From CAVZZV01 sp963779845 (lineage in GTDB: Bacteria > Bacteroidota > Bacteroidia > Bacteroidales > GCA-2748055): DNA of 64,000 nucleotides. The stretch's first letter is position 1. Every line of letters begins with the position of its first letter. The position numbers were made by a program, and so were the translations under genes. The stretch covers positions 806,001 to 870,000 of the forward strand of contig CAVZZV010000001.1 in NCBI GenBank assembly GCA_963779845.1, given 5' to 3'. Shown piece by piece: positions 8,522 through 14,438 of this stretch. The notes under the pieces were generated by a model, which did no database searches, was not told the origin of the DNA, and saw only the letters and a program-made list of their open reading frames with translations.

Positions 8522-8868
8522 AAAACGGGTTTTACCGGTACACCTATTGCCTGAATAATCCGCTGATATATACTGACCCCAGCGGCGAGTTTATTTTTAC
8601 TTTATTAGCTGCTGTAACTGGTCAATGGTGGGCTTTACCTATAACTATTGGGGCAGATTTCGGAGCGGTAACAGGTGGCATTCGAGGAGCACAGAATCCG
8701 GATATTGGATTTTGGGGAGGCGCTGCAAGAGGGGCTCTGGTTGGTGGTGTCGGGGGAGGCTTATCTGTGATTGGGGGTGCAGGAATGCCATTTATAACCA
8801 ACCTTGCACTTGGAACTCAGGGGCTCTTACAGGTGGTTTGGACGCTTTTTGATTTTGGTATCAGATAA
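8452..8868 (+). pseudogene. Orphan Rhs tip 2 with glycine-rich pretoxin region, truncated
   Basis: From about 8522 the frame encodes YRYTYCLNNPLIYTDPSGEF, the same Rhs boundary as tips 1 and 3. A variable part rich in glycine and alanine follows (GADFGAVTGGIRGAQNPDIG, GALVGGVGGGLSVIGGAGMP). This is a typical hydrophobic pretoxin linker in Bacteroidota Rhs proteins. Near 8818 the frame appears to slip: the expected GALTGGLDAF occurs in the next frame (about 8823-8852), while the original frame runs out at 8868. No toxin catalytic domain remains. The ORF opens at a TTG at 8452 inside the junction repeat, not a convincing start. Confidence 0.65.
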
Positions 8869-9139
8869 GGAAAGGGATGACTACAATATCATTAAAAAAG
8901 TGTTTCTGATTAATACGGTAGATAATGCTATAGTTTCGATAACGAGAATGTGTTACTTTTCTTGTTTTGATGGGGAATGTAATTATATTTTTACAAAGGA
9001 AATAGGAAAGGGTGTCTTTTTACAAAAAGACATAGAAGCTAGTTCAAATGTGGTTTTACCAGAAGAAATAAAAACTGATAATGTGGAAACAGGTATAAGG
9101 TTTGCTTATGATAAAAAGGGCAGGTTAAAATTATTATAG
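8804..9139 (+). CDS. Unrecognised protein fragment after Rhs tip 2, possible immunity remnant
   Basis: The frame from about 8860 (SDKERDDYNIIKKVFLINTV...) to the TAG at 9139 encodes about 93 residues of a mixed alpha/beta-like, AT-rich sequence with RMCYFSCFDGECNYIF and a charged end (FAYDKKGRLKLL). I do not recognise it. Its first residues overlap the broken pretoxin region in another frame, so its own start is probably missing. Position after a tip, and base composition lower in G+C than the tip itself, suggest an immunity or toxin-tail remnant. The AAAAAGCCTCT at 9140-9150 looks like the left arm of the cassette terminator, cut off. Confidence 0.35.
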   Translation: MHLELRGSYRWFGRFLILVSDKERDDYNIIKKVFLINTVDNAIVSITRMCYFSCFDGECNYIFTKEIGKGVFLQKDIEASSNVVLPEEIKTDNVETGIRFAYDKKGRLKLL

Positions 9140-9154
9140 AAAAAGCCTCTAACT

Positions 9155-9268
9155 TTACTTAAACGGATTTACAATGGTAAGTTTCCTTTCGATCTTTTGT
9201 CCATCCTGCAAATCCTCGGAGTATAGTGTTTTACAGTTACAAGATAATGCGGCAGCAATTATCAGGGG
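9155..9268 (-). pseudogene. C-terminal remnant of a second PIN-domain (VapC) toxin
   Basis: On the - strand from about 9268 down to a TAA at 9155-9157 the sequence encodes LIIAAALSCNCKTLYSEDLQ followed by DGQKIERKLTIVNPFK and stop. This is the conserved last third of VapC-type PIN proteins: the D/LIIAAAL helix, the TLYSEDLQDGQ acidic motif and the TIVNPF end. The first two acidic residues and the whole N-terminal part are missing, so it is dead. It runs antisense under the start of the papain-like toxin fragment, and the breakpoint lies near 9265. Confidence 0.75.
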
Positions 9269-9465
9269 GTAGAGAAATAATCGGGGTTATTTCAAGAGGG
9301 GGGCAAGGTCATGCTGTTAATCTAACGAGTATTACAACAGCTGATAAGTTAAGAATAATTGGTGGTGGTTATAGGCGAGTTTTAAGATCAACCTCAATTT
9401 GGGATCCTATAGTTGAACATACCAGTGGGCCTGCTTCTTTTCTAAAAATAATTACCTTATTCTAG
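9226..9465 (+). pseudogene. C-terminal fragment of a papain-/C39-like peptidase toxin
   Basis: The 79-residue frame is chimeric. Its first 14 residues are antisense to the PIN remnant, and from about 9268 it reads GREIIGVISRGGQGHAVNLT, then RRVLRSTSIWDPIVEHTSG and a hydrophobic end. GHAV followed about 30 residues later by a WDP motif is the pattern of the catalytic His and the following Asp/Asn strand in papain-like (C39-like) toxin domains of Rhs and other polymorphic proteins. The Cys half is missing. An intact signal-peptide protein follows 9 bp later, a plausible immunity partner. The fold is inferred from motif pattern only. Confidence 0.45.
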
Positions 9466-9474
9466 AATTTGTCT

Positions 9475-10119
9475 ATGAAATATATAGTATTAATATTAAT
9501 GATTTGTTATTCTAATAGTTTTAGTTACGCCCAGAATTGCAACATCGATTTAATTGAAAATATTGAACAAACTTATAAAAAATCTAAAAATAAATTTGAT
9601 AGAATAATTTCAAGGAGCTTAAAAAAAAACAGTCAGTTAGAATCAGTAAACTTTGATGATCTTACAACAATATATATTCCAGTCAGCGTTGGTAAGAGAA
9701 CAAAAGGTCTAGCGGTCAATAAAGCAAATTTTCTCTGTCATTTGAATGTCAAAGTAATGGAATTTGATGAAGCTGTAATTTTAAAAGACTCAGTTGTTCT
9801 CGGAATTGTTACACAATGCCCTGAAGCTTGCTGCAAGTATAAGTTTGTTAACGAAAGCCCTCATATTGATTTGTTTATAGACCCTTTGGTTAAAAAACTG
9901 ATAGAAATAAGACCAAGTATCATATTTAGCATATACCACATTTCTGATGCATATTGGTATATAAAAGATGATGAATTAAAAGTTTTAGCTTTTGAAAAAA
10001 ATAATAGTAAGTCTACAAAACTTAAAATTTATCAAGCAGAAGATTACATCCAGTCGCTCTCAGAAGAGCAAATAAATTCATTTTTGTATTTTAAGAAAGT
10101 CAAAGTAATTAGTAATTAA
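9475..10119 (+). CDS. Exported protein, candidate immunity protein for the papain-like toxin
   Basis: The chosen ATG is at 9475 (a TTG at 9469 would add two residues), giving 214 residues. Residues 1-20 form a signal peptide (MKYIVLILMICYSNSFSYAQ, cleavage after YAQ), so the protein is periplasmic or surface-exposed. The mature part is charged and mostly alpha/beta-like, with a Cys-containing QCPEACCKYKF segment near residue 115. I do not recognise a family. It sits directly behind a toxin fragment and before a strong terminator, the usual place for an immunity gene. A signal peptide would suit protection against a toxin acting in the periplasm, which is inference. The gene is strikingly AT-rich compared with flanking housekeeping genes, consistent with acquisition. 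Confidence 0.6.
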   Translation: MKYIVLILMICYSNSFSYAQNCNIDLIENIEQTYKKSKNKFDRIISRSLKKNSQLESVNFDDLTTIYIPVSVGKRTKGLAVNKANFLCHLNVKVMEFDEAVILKDSVVLGIVTQCPEACCKYKFVNESPHIDLFIDPLVKKLIEIRPSIIFSIYHISDAYWYIKDDELKVLAFEKNNSKSTKLKIYQAEDYIQSLSEEQINSFLYFKKVKVISN

Positions 10120-10124
10120 AATTT

Positions 10125-10154
10125 CAAGCCTCGGAATCCTCCGGGGCTTTTTTT
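10125..10154 (+). terminator. Rho-independent terminator of Rhs cassette 2
   Basis: AAGCCTCGGA pairs with TCCGGGGCTT (10 bp with one T-G wobble, loop ATCC), followed by TTTTT. It has the same stem sequence as the hairpins at 7149 and 11703. It also ends at the 3' end of the convergent relE-type gene and is probably bidirectional. Confidence 0.8.
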
Positions 10155-10407
10155 ATCTGTAGATATCTTTTCTGTCCCCGATATCCAGAACAATGATGAT
10201 CAGTTGATCATCCTGTATCTCATAGATCACACGGTAGTTTCCTTGACGGATGCGCCATCCCGGACGACCTTTAAGTTTTTTTGATCCTGGTGGTCTGGGA
10301 TTATGAGCAAGATCCAGTATGGATTGTTTGATTTTCTTATAGTCGCTGGCCGGAATCCTGGCCAGTTGTTTTTGAGCTCTTCGGAGTATTGAGATCTTAT
10401 AGGTCAT
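10153..10407 (-). CDS. RelE/ParE-family toxin
   Basis: The compact 84-residue protein has the RelE/ParE fold signature: an N-terminal helical part (RRAQKQLARIPASDYKKIKQ), then KLKGRPGWRIRQGNYRVIYE and a C-terminal strand-rich ILDIGDRKDIYR-like end. In this family the toxin usually cleaves mRNA at the ribosome. The arginines in RIRQGNYRVIYE and the final RKDIYR match residues conserved in the family. It overlaps the upstream antitoxin gene by 11 bp, an operonic toxin-antitoxin pair. It appears intact. Confidence 0.88.
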   Translation of the reverse strand: MTYKISILRRAQKQLARIPASDYKKIKQSILDLAHNPRPPGSKKLKGRPGWRIRQGNYRVIYEIQDDQLIIIVLDIGDRKDIYR

Positions 10408-10606
10408 TACGTTCTCTTTCGATCTCGTTTAAAGCCTGGTCAAAAGAAATAATCTCATCTTTTTCGGCTTTGGCAGCATCGTATGACCGGATATCGTCCA
10501 TCTCTTCCAGTTGTTCCAGCATCTTGTTGTACTGGTCAATGGGCATCAGGACAGCGATCCTATTGCCCTGCTGGTCTTCGATGAATTGTTGTCTTAGTGC
10601 TCCCAT
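10397..10606 (-). CDS. Antitoxin of the RelE/ParE pair (Phd/YefM-like)
   Basis: From the ATG at 10606 it has 69 residues (MGALRQQFIEDQQGNRIAVL...). The N-terminal beta-strand region (GNRIAVLMPIDQYNKML) resembles the DNA-binding Phd/YefM half. The acidic C-terminal helix (EEMDDIRSYDAAKAEKDEII) is typical of the toxin-wrapping part. A -7 box TACTTTTG at 10622-10629 would start transcription near 10615, which rules out the longer frame to 10714. It probably autoregulates the operon with the toxin. Confidence 0.8.
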   Translation of the reverse strand: MGALRQQFIEDQQGNRIAVLMPIDQYNKMLEQLEEMDDIRSYDAAKAEKDEIISFDQALNEIERERNDL

Positions 10607-10621
10607 AATACTTCTTTTATA

Positions 10622-10629
10622 CAAAAGTA
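10622..10629 (-). promoter_or_regulatory. -7 box for the RelE-type module
   Basis: TACTTTTG on the - strand fits TAnnTTTG. Expected start is near 10615, about 9 nt before the antitoxin ATG. No good -33 element is seen at the expected spacing. Confidence 0.5.
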
Positions 10630-10652
10630 CTACTTTTTTCTGATTTTTATTC

Positions 10653-10799
10653 TTAAAATCGATTGCCTGACCCGGATTCATCTCTTCTTTTAATATCATC
10701 CATTGTGGAATCAAAATTCATTACGGCCCCCGGATCTTTATGGTATTCATCGAGCCACTTTCTTACAAGATCTTTGTGCCGCTCAGGCGTGCCTGCCAT
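10653..10799 (-). pseudogene. Small antitoxin-like remnant
   Basis: A 48-residue frame begins MAGTPERHKDLVRKWLDEYH, continues with KDPGAVMNFDSTMDDIKRR and ends at TAA (10653-10655). The acidic helix and the DEYHKDP, FDSTMDDI pattern resemble the C-terminal part of short addiction-module (TIGR02574-like) or Phd-type antitoxins. It has no toxin partner of its own and lies just upstream of the intact RelE-type module. Upstream it runs into the repeated junction sequence, so the 5' end is probably lost. Low certainty. Confidence 0.3.
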
Positions 10800-10810
10800 C
10801 GATCACTGTC

Positions 10811-11027
10811 GATGATGGCTTTTGGGGTTGCCTAGGCGGTTGAAAATGGCGGGGTCTGTCAAAACAAGCCGGTGTTTTTTTTCTTTTTCAATTGAAACTC
10901 CCGGAGGGAATTGAAAAGAATTTGAAAAAAGTTATTCAATTGAAAAAAGAAAATTACTATCTTAGATGTAAGTTCTTTGAATGAAAGCCGGATACTGGTC
11001 ATTGAAAAGTTGGAATCGAAAAATTAA
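10811..11027 (+). repeat. Rhs-cassette junction repeat, copy 2
   Basis: Matches copy 1 (8283-8521): GGCTTTTGGGGTTGCCTA (10815-10833), CGGTTGAAAATGG, TTTCAATTGAAA, then AAAAAAGAAAATTACTATCT with a TATCTTAG box at 10958-10965, TTCTTTGAATGAAAGCC and GGTCATTGAAAA. It ends where the core homology of Rhs tip 3 begins (11028). No gene is seen in it. Confidence 0.6.
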
Positions 11028-11654
11028 AACCGGGTTTACCGGTATTCCTATTGCCTTAATAATCCGCTCGTATATACAGATCCAAGTGGGGAATTTATAT
11101 TTTCTCTCTTTTTACCAGGTATCGGGACTTTACTTGATGCAGCCTGCTGGGGTGCAGTGATTGGAGGTGCCGGTTATACTGCAAGTGTTGGATTTAGTGA
11201 CGGAGGTTTTGACAATTGGAATAGTGGTGACTTCTGGAAATCTGTAGGTGTAGGAGCAATATCTGGAGCAGTAACAGGTGGCATTGGTCAAATGTTTGGT
11301 CCAGTCGGTAGTATGGGAATCGGCGGAGAAATTTCAAGGGCTTATATTCATGGATATGCACAAGGATTGATATCCGAATTCACCGGTGGAAGTTTTATGA
11401 CTGGTTTTGCATCAGGTGGATTAAGTTCTTTAGCTGGTTCTTCTTTTTTGATGTACGGAGGAAAGTTTGCGAATAGTACATTAGGCACATATTCATTCTC
11501 TGGTCTTGCAGGAGGTCTTGGTTCTGAATTAACTGGGGGAGATTTCTTTCAAGGAGCTGCTATTGGGATAATGAATGCAGGACTCAACCATCTTCAATCA
11601 ATGGTTGATGAAGCTGGTGCCAGATATATTGCAAATAAAAAAGGCAGTCTATGA
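11028..11654 (+). pseudogene. Orphan Rhs tip 3 with glycine-rich pretoxin region
   Basis: The frame is open from 11028 (after a TAA at 11025) and encodes YRYSYCLNNPLVYTDPSGEF, the shared Rhs boundary. About 190 residues of Gly/Ala/Ser-rich hydrophobic sequence follow (for example GAVIGGAGYTASVGFSDGG, WKSVGVGAISGAVTGGIGQM, LAGGLGSELTGGDFFQGAAI). This is the pretoxin region of Bacteroidota Rhs proteins. It ends at TGA with NHLQSMVDEAGARYIANKKG and no recognisable toxin domain. No convincing start codon exists; a GTG at 11157 opens the largest start-to-stop ORF. No immunity gene follows, only a terminator. Confidence 0.65.
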
Positions 11655-11702
11655 TATAGAAACTGATATAGGGAAAATAAATTTTAAAATATGCGACTGA
11701 TT

Positions 11703-11729
11703 AAAAGCCTCGGGAAACCGGGGCTTTTT
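11703..11729. terminator. Bidirectional terminator between Rhs tip 3 and the DUF2283 module
   Basis: AAAAGCCTCGG pairs with CCGGGGCTTTT (11 bp, one T-G wobble, GAAA loop), with T runs usable from both sides. Same stem as the terminator at 10125. Confidence 0.8.
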
Positions 11730-11732
11730 AAA

Positions 11733-11942
11733 TTAAACAGCACCTGGATTTCCCACCTGGATAAAAGAGAAATTGGCAATTTCGGCTTGTTGCTGTGCAT
11801 GCTCAATGGTCATGCTCACCACGTTGCCGTTTCTGTCCGTCTCAACCAACACGTTTTCGTTCAGGTCTTTGGTGTTGGTAATTTCATTGTTATTGAAATT
11901 GACCAGCAAAGTATCGGTATCTTTAAAGTATGTTATCTTCAT
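11733..11942 (-). CDS. DUF2283-family protein, probable antitoxin
   Basis: The 69-residue protein has the DUF2283 pattern: MKITYFKDTDTLLVNF, then EITNTKDLNENVLVETDRNG, VVSMTIEHA. Family members are small single-domain proteins that usually follow a small toxin-like gene in two- or three-gene modules. Here its ATG overlaps the stop of the upstream toxin-like gene in the ATGA arrangement, so the two are translationally coupled. An XRE regulator heads the module. Antitoxin function is inferred from context. Confidence 0.75.
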   Translation of the reverse strand: MKITYFKDTDTLLVNFNNNEITNTKDLNENVLVETDRNGNVVSMTIEHAQQQAEIANFSFIQVGNPGAV

Positions 11943-12184
11943 AATAAATGTTGTTTTTTAAAATCCCTGTCAAAAAAAGCATTGTGAACCGTCCCGCCAT
12001 CTTCCAGGACTACAATGCGTAAATACTTTTCCACTTCTTTAATGTATCCCCATTTCCGTTTTCGGCCATCGGCCTATGTTTGTTCATGTTCGGGGAACTC
12101 GTAAACCTGCTTAATCCATTCTATTTTAATGTCTTTTCGGTCTGGCCGCTGCCGGGTATGGAGAAAGTAATTTGTAAACTTCAT
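11939..12184 (-). pseudogene. Small toxin-like gene (DUF4258-like) of the DUF2283 module, with internal TAG
   Basis: From the ATG at 12184 the frame encodes MKFTNYFLHTRQRPDRKDIK, IEWIKQVYEFPEHEQT, then a TAG at 12074-12076. It resumes in the same frame with ADGRKRKWGYIKEVEKYLRI, VVLEDGGTVHNAFFDRDFKK and stop at 11939-11941. The whole 81-codon frame fits the small protein family usually found before DUF2283 genes: HxxxRQRPDR near the start, EFPE, ADGRxRxW, LRxVxLEDGxTVHNAFFDR. One base change (CAG to TAG) would explain the stop. If the product is the toxin, the module is disarmed while its regulator and DUF2283 partner remain intact. Confidence 0.65.
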
Positions 12185-12194
12185 TTATTAAAGT

Positions 12195-12533
12195 TTATCG
12201 GTCAGCGTAAGCCTGCTTTGTTTTGGCATCCCGGATATACGTATCCATTAAATCGAAGAGGGTTTTCTTTTTATCTTCTTCCAGTAGTTCGAGTTCCTGA
12301 ATCCTCTGCAGCGTTTTTTTATCAAAATGAGCGTTAACACCTTCTCCTACCAAATAATCAAGTGAAACACCGAAAGCATCGGCAATCTTTTTGGCTGCCT
12401 CGATAGAGGGAACAGCTTCTCCACGCTCGTACTTGCCAACCATCTCGCGGGAAACCCCGCATTGTTTGGATAAATCGGTCTGAGACCATCCTTTATCCTT
12501 TCTTAAAGTAATTATGATATTTCCTGTATTCAT
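12195..12533 (-). CDS. XRE-family regulator of the DUF2283 module
   Basis: The 112-residue protein has an N-terminal HTH (IIITLRKDKGWSQTDLSKQC, VSREMVGKYERGEAVPS, FGVSLDYLVG) and a C-terminal helical tail (EDKKKTLFDLMDTYIRDAKT). It ends 10 bp before the toxin-like gene, forming an XRE/toxin/DUF2283 operon. A -7 box TATTTTTG lies at 12572-12579 on the - strand. Its tail is similar to that of the XRE at 7774, indicating that both modules use the same regulator subfamily. Confidence 0.85.
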   Translation of the reverse strand: MNTGNIIITLRKDKGWSQTDLSKQCGVSREMVGKYERGEAVPSIEAAKKIADAFGVSLDYLVGEGVNAHFDKKTLQRIQELELLEEDKKKTLFDLMDTYIRDAKTKQAYADR

Positions 12534-12571
12534 TTTAATACCTTAAAATGTCCAATAGTTCAATGATTTTA

Positions 12572-12579
12572 CAAAAATA
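12572..12579 (-). promoter_or_regulatory. -7 box for the XRE/DUF2283 module
   Basis: TATTTTTG on the - strand is a full match to TAnnTTTG; expected start near 12565, about 30 nt before the XRE ATG. No clear -33 element. Confidence 0.5.
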
Positions 12580-12648
12580 CGTAATTAAAAGACATAAAAA
12601 AAGTATATATTACAAATAATACTTGATTTACAAAACCTAAAAGTTATA

Positions 12649-12819
12649 TCACCTTAACTTAATTGCTGAAAAGCTTTTATGACTTCTACTGGAATAAATA
12701 ATGTCTTCTGAAGGTTCATCCACGGCAAATGCAATGACTTCCACCTTTTTTCCGATATACCTATCGGATATATTGAAAGAAAGTATATTATTATCAGGAA
12801 TTACGACAGTACGTACCAT
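12649..12819 (-). CDS. Small antitoxin-like protein
   Basis: A 56-residue frame starts MVRTVVIPDNNILSFNIS, continues with DRYIGKKVEVIAFAVDEPSE and ends KSFSAIKLR. The beta-rich start (VIPDNNxLSFxIxxxYIGKKVEVIAF) is a pattern I recognise from short Bacteroidota proteins that precede PIN or RelE toxins. Here no toxin follows: the next gene downstream on this strand is the XRE of another module. A TATTTTTG box at 12886-12893 (- strand) supports expression with a leader of about 60 nt. Probably an orphaned antitoxin. Confidence 0.5.
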   Translation of the reverse strand: MVRTVVIPDNNILSFNISDRYIGKKVEVIAFAVDEPSEDIIYSSRSHKSFSAIKLR

Positions 12820-12885
12820 ATTATTAATTTATTAGAAAACCGGGTTTATACTCAATATTTCACCATTTTTCAGCTCAATTATTTA

Positions 12886-12893
12886 CAAAAATA
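12886..12893 (-). promoter_or_regulatory. -7 box upstream of the orphan antitoxin-like gene
   Basis: TATTTTTG on the - strand fits TAnnTTTG. It lies 67 nt upstream of the ATG at 12819. Confidence 0.4.
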
Positions 12894-12949
12894 CATATTT
12901 TACTTGAAGGGCACATTCTTTATTAAATAAACTCCCAACACATATCTTT

Positions 12950-13341
12950 TTCATTTAAACTGAAAGATAATTAATTAAGAGTTCAAATGAAAAAAGAAAA
13001 ATAACTAGCTATGATGTAAGTTCTATGAATGAAAGCCGGATACTGTTCATTGAAAACAAGCCGGTGTCAATAAAAATGTGTGAGTAAAAAAGAAAAAATA
13101 AATTTATTTACCTCACAAGACCCTTATCGTGATATTCCTGACTTCATCCGTGAGGTAGGTGAGAATCCAAATATTGGGGTAAACTTAGGCATTGCATCTA
13201 TGTAGGAAACTACGTAACTTACTACGTAGATAAAAAGTTAAAGCTATAGAAGAAAGGAAAGTACGAAGCCTTACCAAAATAGCAGGAGGCTCAAGCTATG
13301 CGGGAACTATCCACCCTGGTGCCAACTCGATGATGAACGGC
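12950..13341 (+). repeat. Decayed Rhs junction (copy 3) and remnants
   Basis: The segment 12985-13060 repeats AAAAAAGAAAA, a TAGCTATG box, GATGTAAGTTCT, GAATGAAAGCCGGATACTG and TTCATTGAAAA from copies 1 and 2, plus GCCGGTGTCA as at 10870. It is not followed by an Rhs core. Beyond it a short frame reads QDPYRDIPDFIREVGENPNI then stops (about 13130-13206), and near 13240-13330 another frame reads EERKVRSLTKIAGGSSYAG. Both are too short to assign and are probably remains of lost cassettes. Confidence 0.5.
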
Positions 13342-14079
13342 CTAGCCTGCCATATGTTGAAGTACAATCCCCCTGAAAAATTTCGCTGTTTCCATTGGGG
13401 TCAATTCCTTATAGGCATTGTAAGGTACCGGATCCAGGACCTTCAGGGTCATCCTCTGCCTGCCGGTTAAAACCCAACCCTTTTTTGGTATAGCAGCTGC
13501 ACTTCCATCCAGTACCAAAGGAATAATATCGCATTTTGCTTCATGGGCCAGCCGGAATGCCCCCTCCTTGAATTTCCCCAACTCTCCGTTCCGCGAGCGT
13601 GTGCCTTCCGGGAACATCACCAGAGAGGTTCCTTGCCTGAGTGATTGCATGGCACGTTTACGGAAACTGGCAAAGGCCTCGGGACTATTCCGGTAAATTT
13701 TGACCGAGCGGTTAAAAAACAACACCCAGCCTACAAAGGGGATGCGAAAATTTTCAGCTTTTGAGGTCCATCGGAAATGTCTGAATGTGCTATAAATAAT
13801 TAAAATATCAGCCAGGCTCTGATGATTGCTGATAATGATAGAGGCTTTTTCATTGCTGATTTTTCTACGACCCTCTATAGTAAGTTTCCATAAGGGATTC
13901 ATCCAGATATATTGAGCACCCCAGAAACAGCTAAAACGATGTAGAATAACGAGTCTTGGGTCGAAAAAAAAGGTGAGGCACCAAATTAAAACAAGAAGGG
14001 GTGTCAGTATAATGGAGGAGATGATAAACCATGACCACAACAAGACCGAGAGAATTTTGATATAATTTGATCCCGACAT
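13342..14079 (-). CDS. plsC: 1-acyl-sn-glycerol-3-phosphate acyltransferase
   Basis: Membrane-associated enzyme that makes phosphatidic acid from lysophosphatidic acid. The 245 residues contain two N-terminal hydrophobic segments (about residues 8-40), the acyltransferase motif HX4D in SNHQSLAD (about 84-90), the FPEGTRSRNG motif (about 158-167) and a final LVLDGSAAAIPK region. Length and motif spacing are normal. Its 3' end borders the Rhs/TA island, so plsC marks the right edge of the insertion relative to parE. Confidence 0.92.
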   Translation of the reverse strand: MSGSNYIKILSVLLWSWFIISSIILTPLLVLIWCLTFFFDPRLVILHRFSCFWGAQYIWMNPLWKLTIEGRRKISNEKASIIISNHQSLADILIIYSTFRHFRWTSKAENFRIPFVGWVLFFNRSVKIYRNSPEAFASFRKRAMQSLRQGTSLVMFPEGTRSRNGELGKFKEGAFRLAHEAKCDIIPLVLDGSAAAIPKKGWVLTGRQRMTLKVLDPVPYNAYKELTPMETAKFFRGIVLQHMAG

Positions 14080-14196
14080 TTATTTGTGAAATTAGAGGGT
14101 AAATTTAGCAAATGCCGGAAATTTTGTTGCAAAAATCCGAAAGGAATATGTACATTTAGGCCAGACAATTGGTCCATTCCACCTTTACCCAAAAAA

Positions 14197-14427
14197 ATGA
14201 ATATGAAAAAGAATATGGGAACCTCCGACAAAGTGATACGAATTGTTATTTTATCCATCATCGCCCTCCTTCTGATTACAAAAATTATTGTGGGAATCAT
14301 GGGCATAATCCTTTTTGCAATTGCCCTGATACTCCTCCTGACCAGTATTTTCGGATTTTGTCCCTTATACTCTCTTTTTGGCTGGAAAACCTGCAAAAAA
14401 AAGGAAGCAGAAGTCAGCCATACCTGA
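14197..14427 (+). CDS. Small DUF2892-type membrane protein
   Basis: The chosen start is the ATG at 14197 (or 14203), giving about 76 residues; the frame upstream to 14086 is not supported. Two hydrophobic helices (IVILSIIALLLITKIIVGIM and IILFAIALILLLTSIF) are followed by GFCPLYSLFGWKTCKKK. This matches the DUF2892/YgaP-like inner-membrane domain, whose conserved end is xCPLYxLxGxxTC. Function unknown. It stands alone between divergently and convergently oriented genes. Confidence 0.75.
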   Translation: MNMKKNMGTSDKVIRIVILSIIALLLITKIIVGIMGIILFAIALILLLTSIFGFCPLYSLFGWKTCKKKEAEVSHT

Positions 14428-14438
14428 TTGAAGGCATC

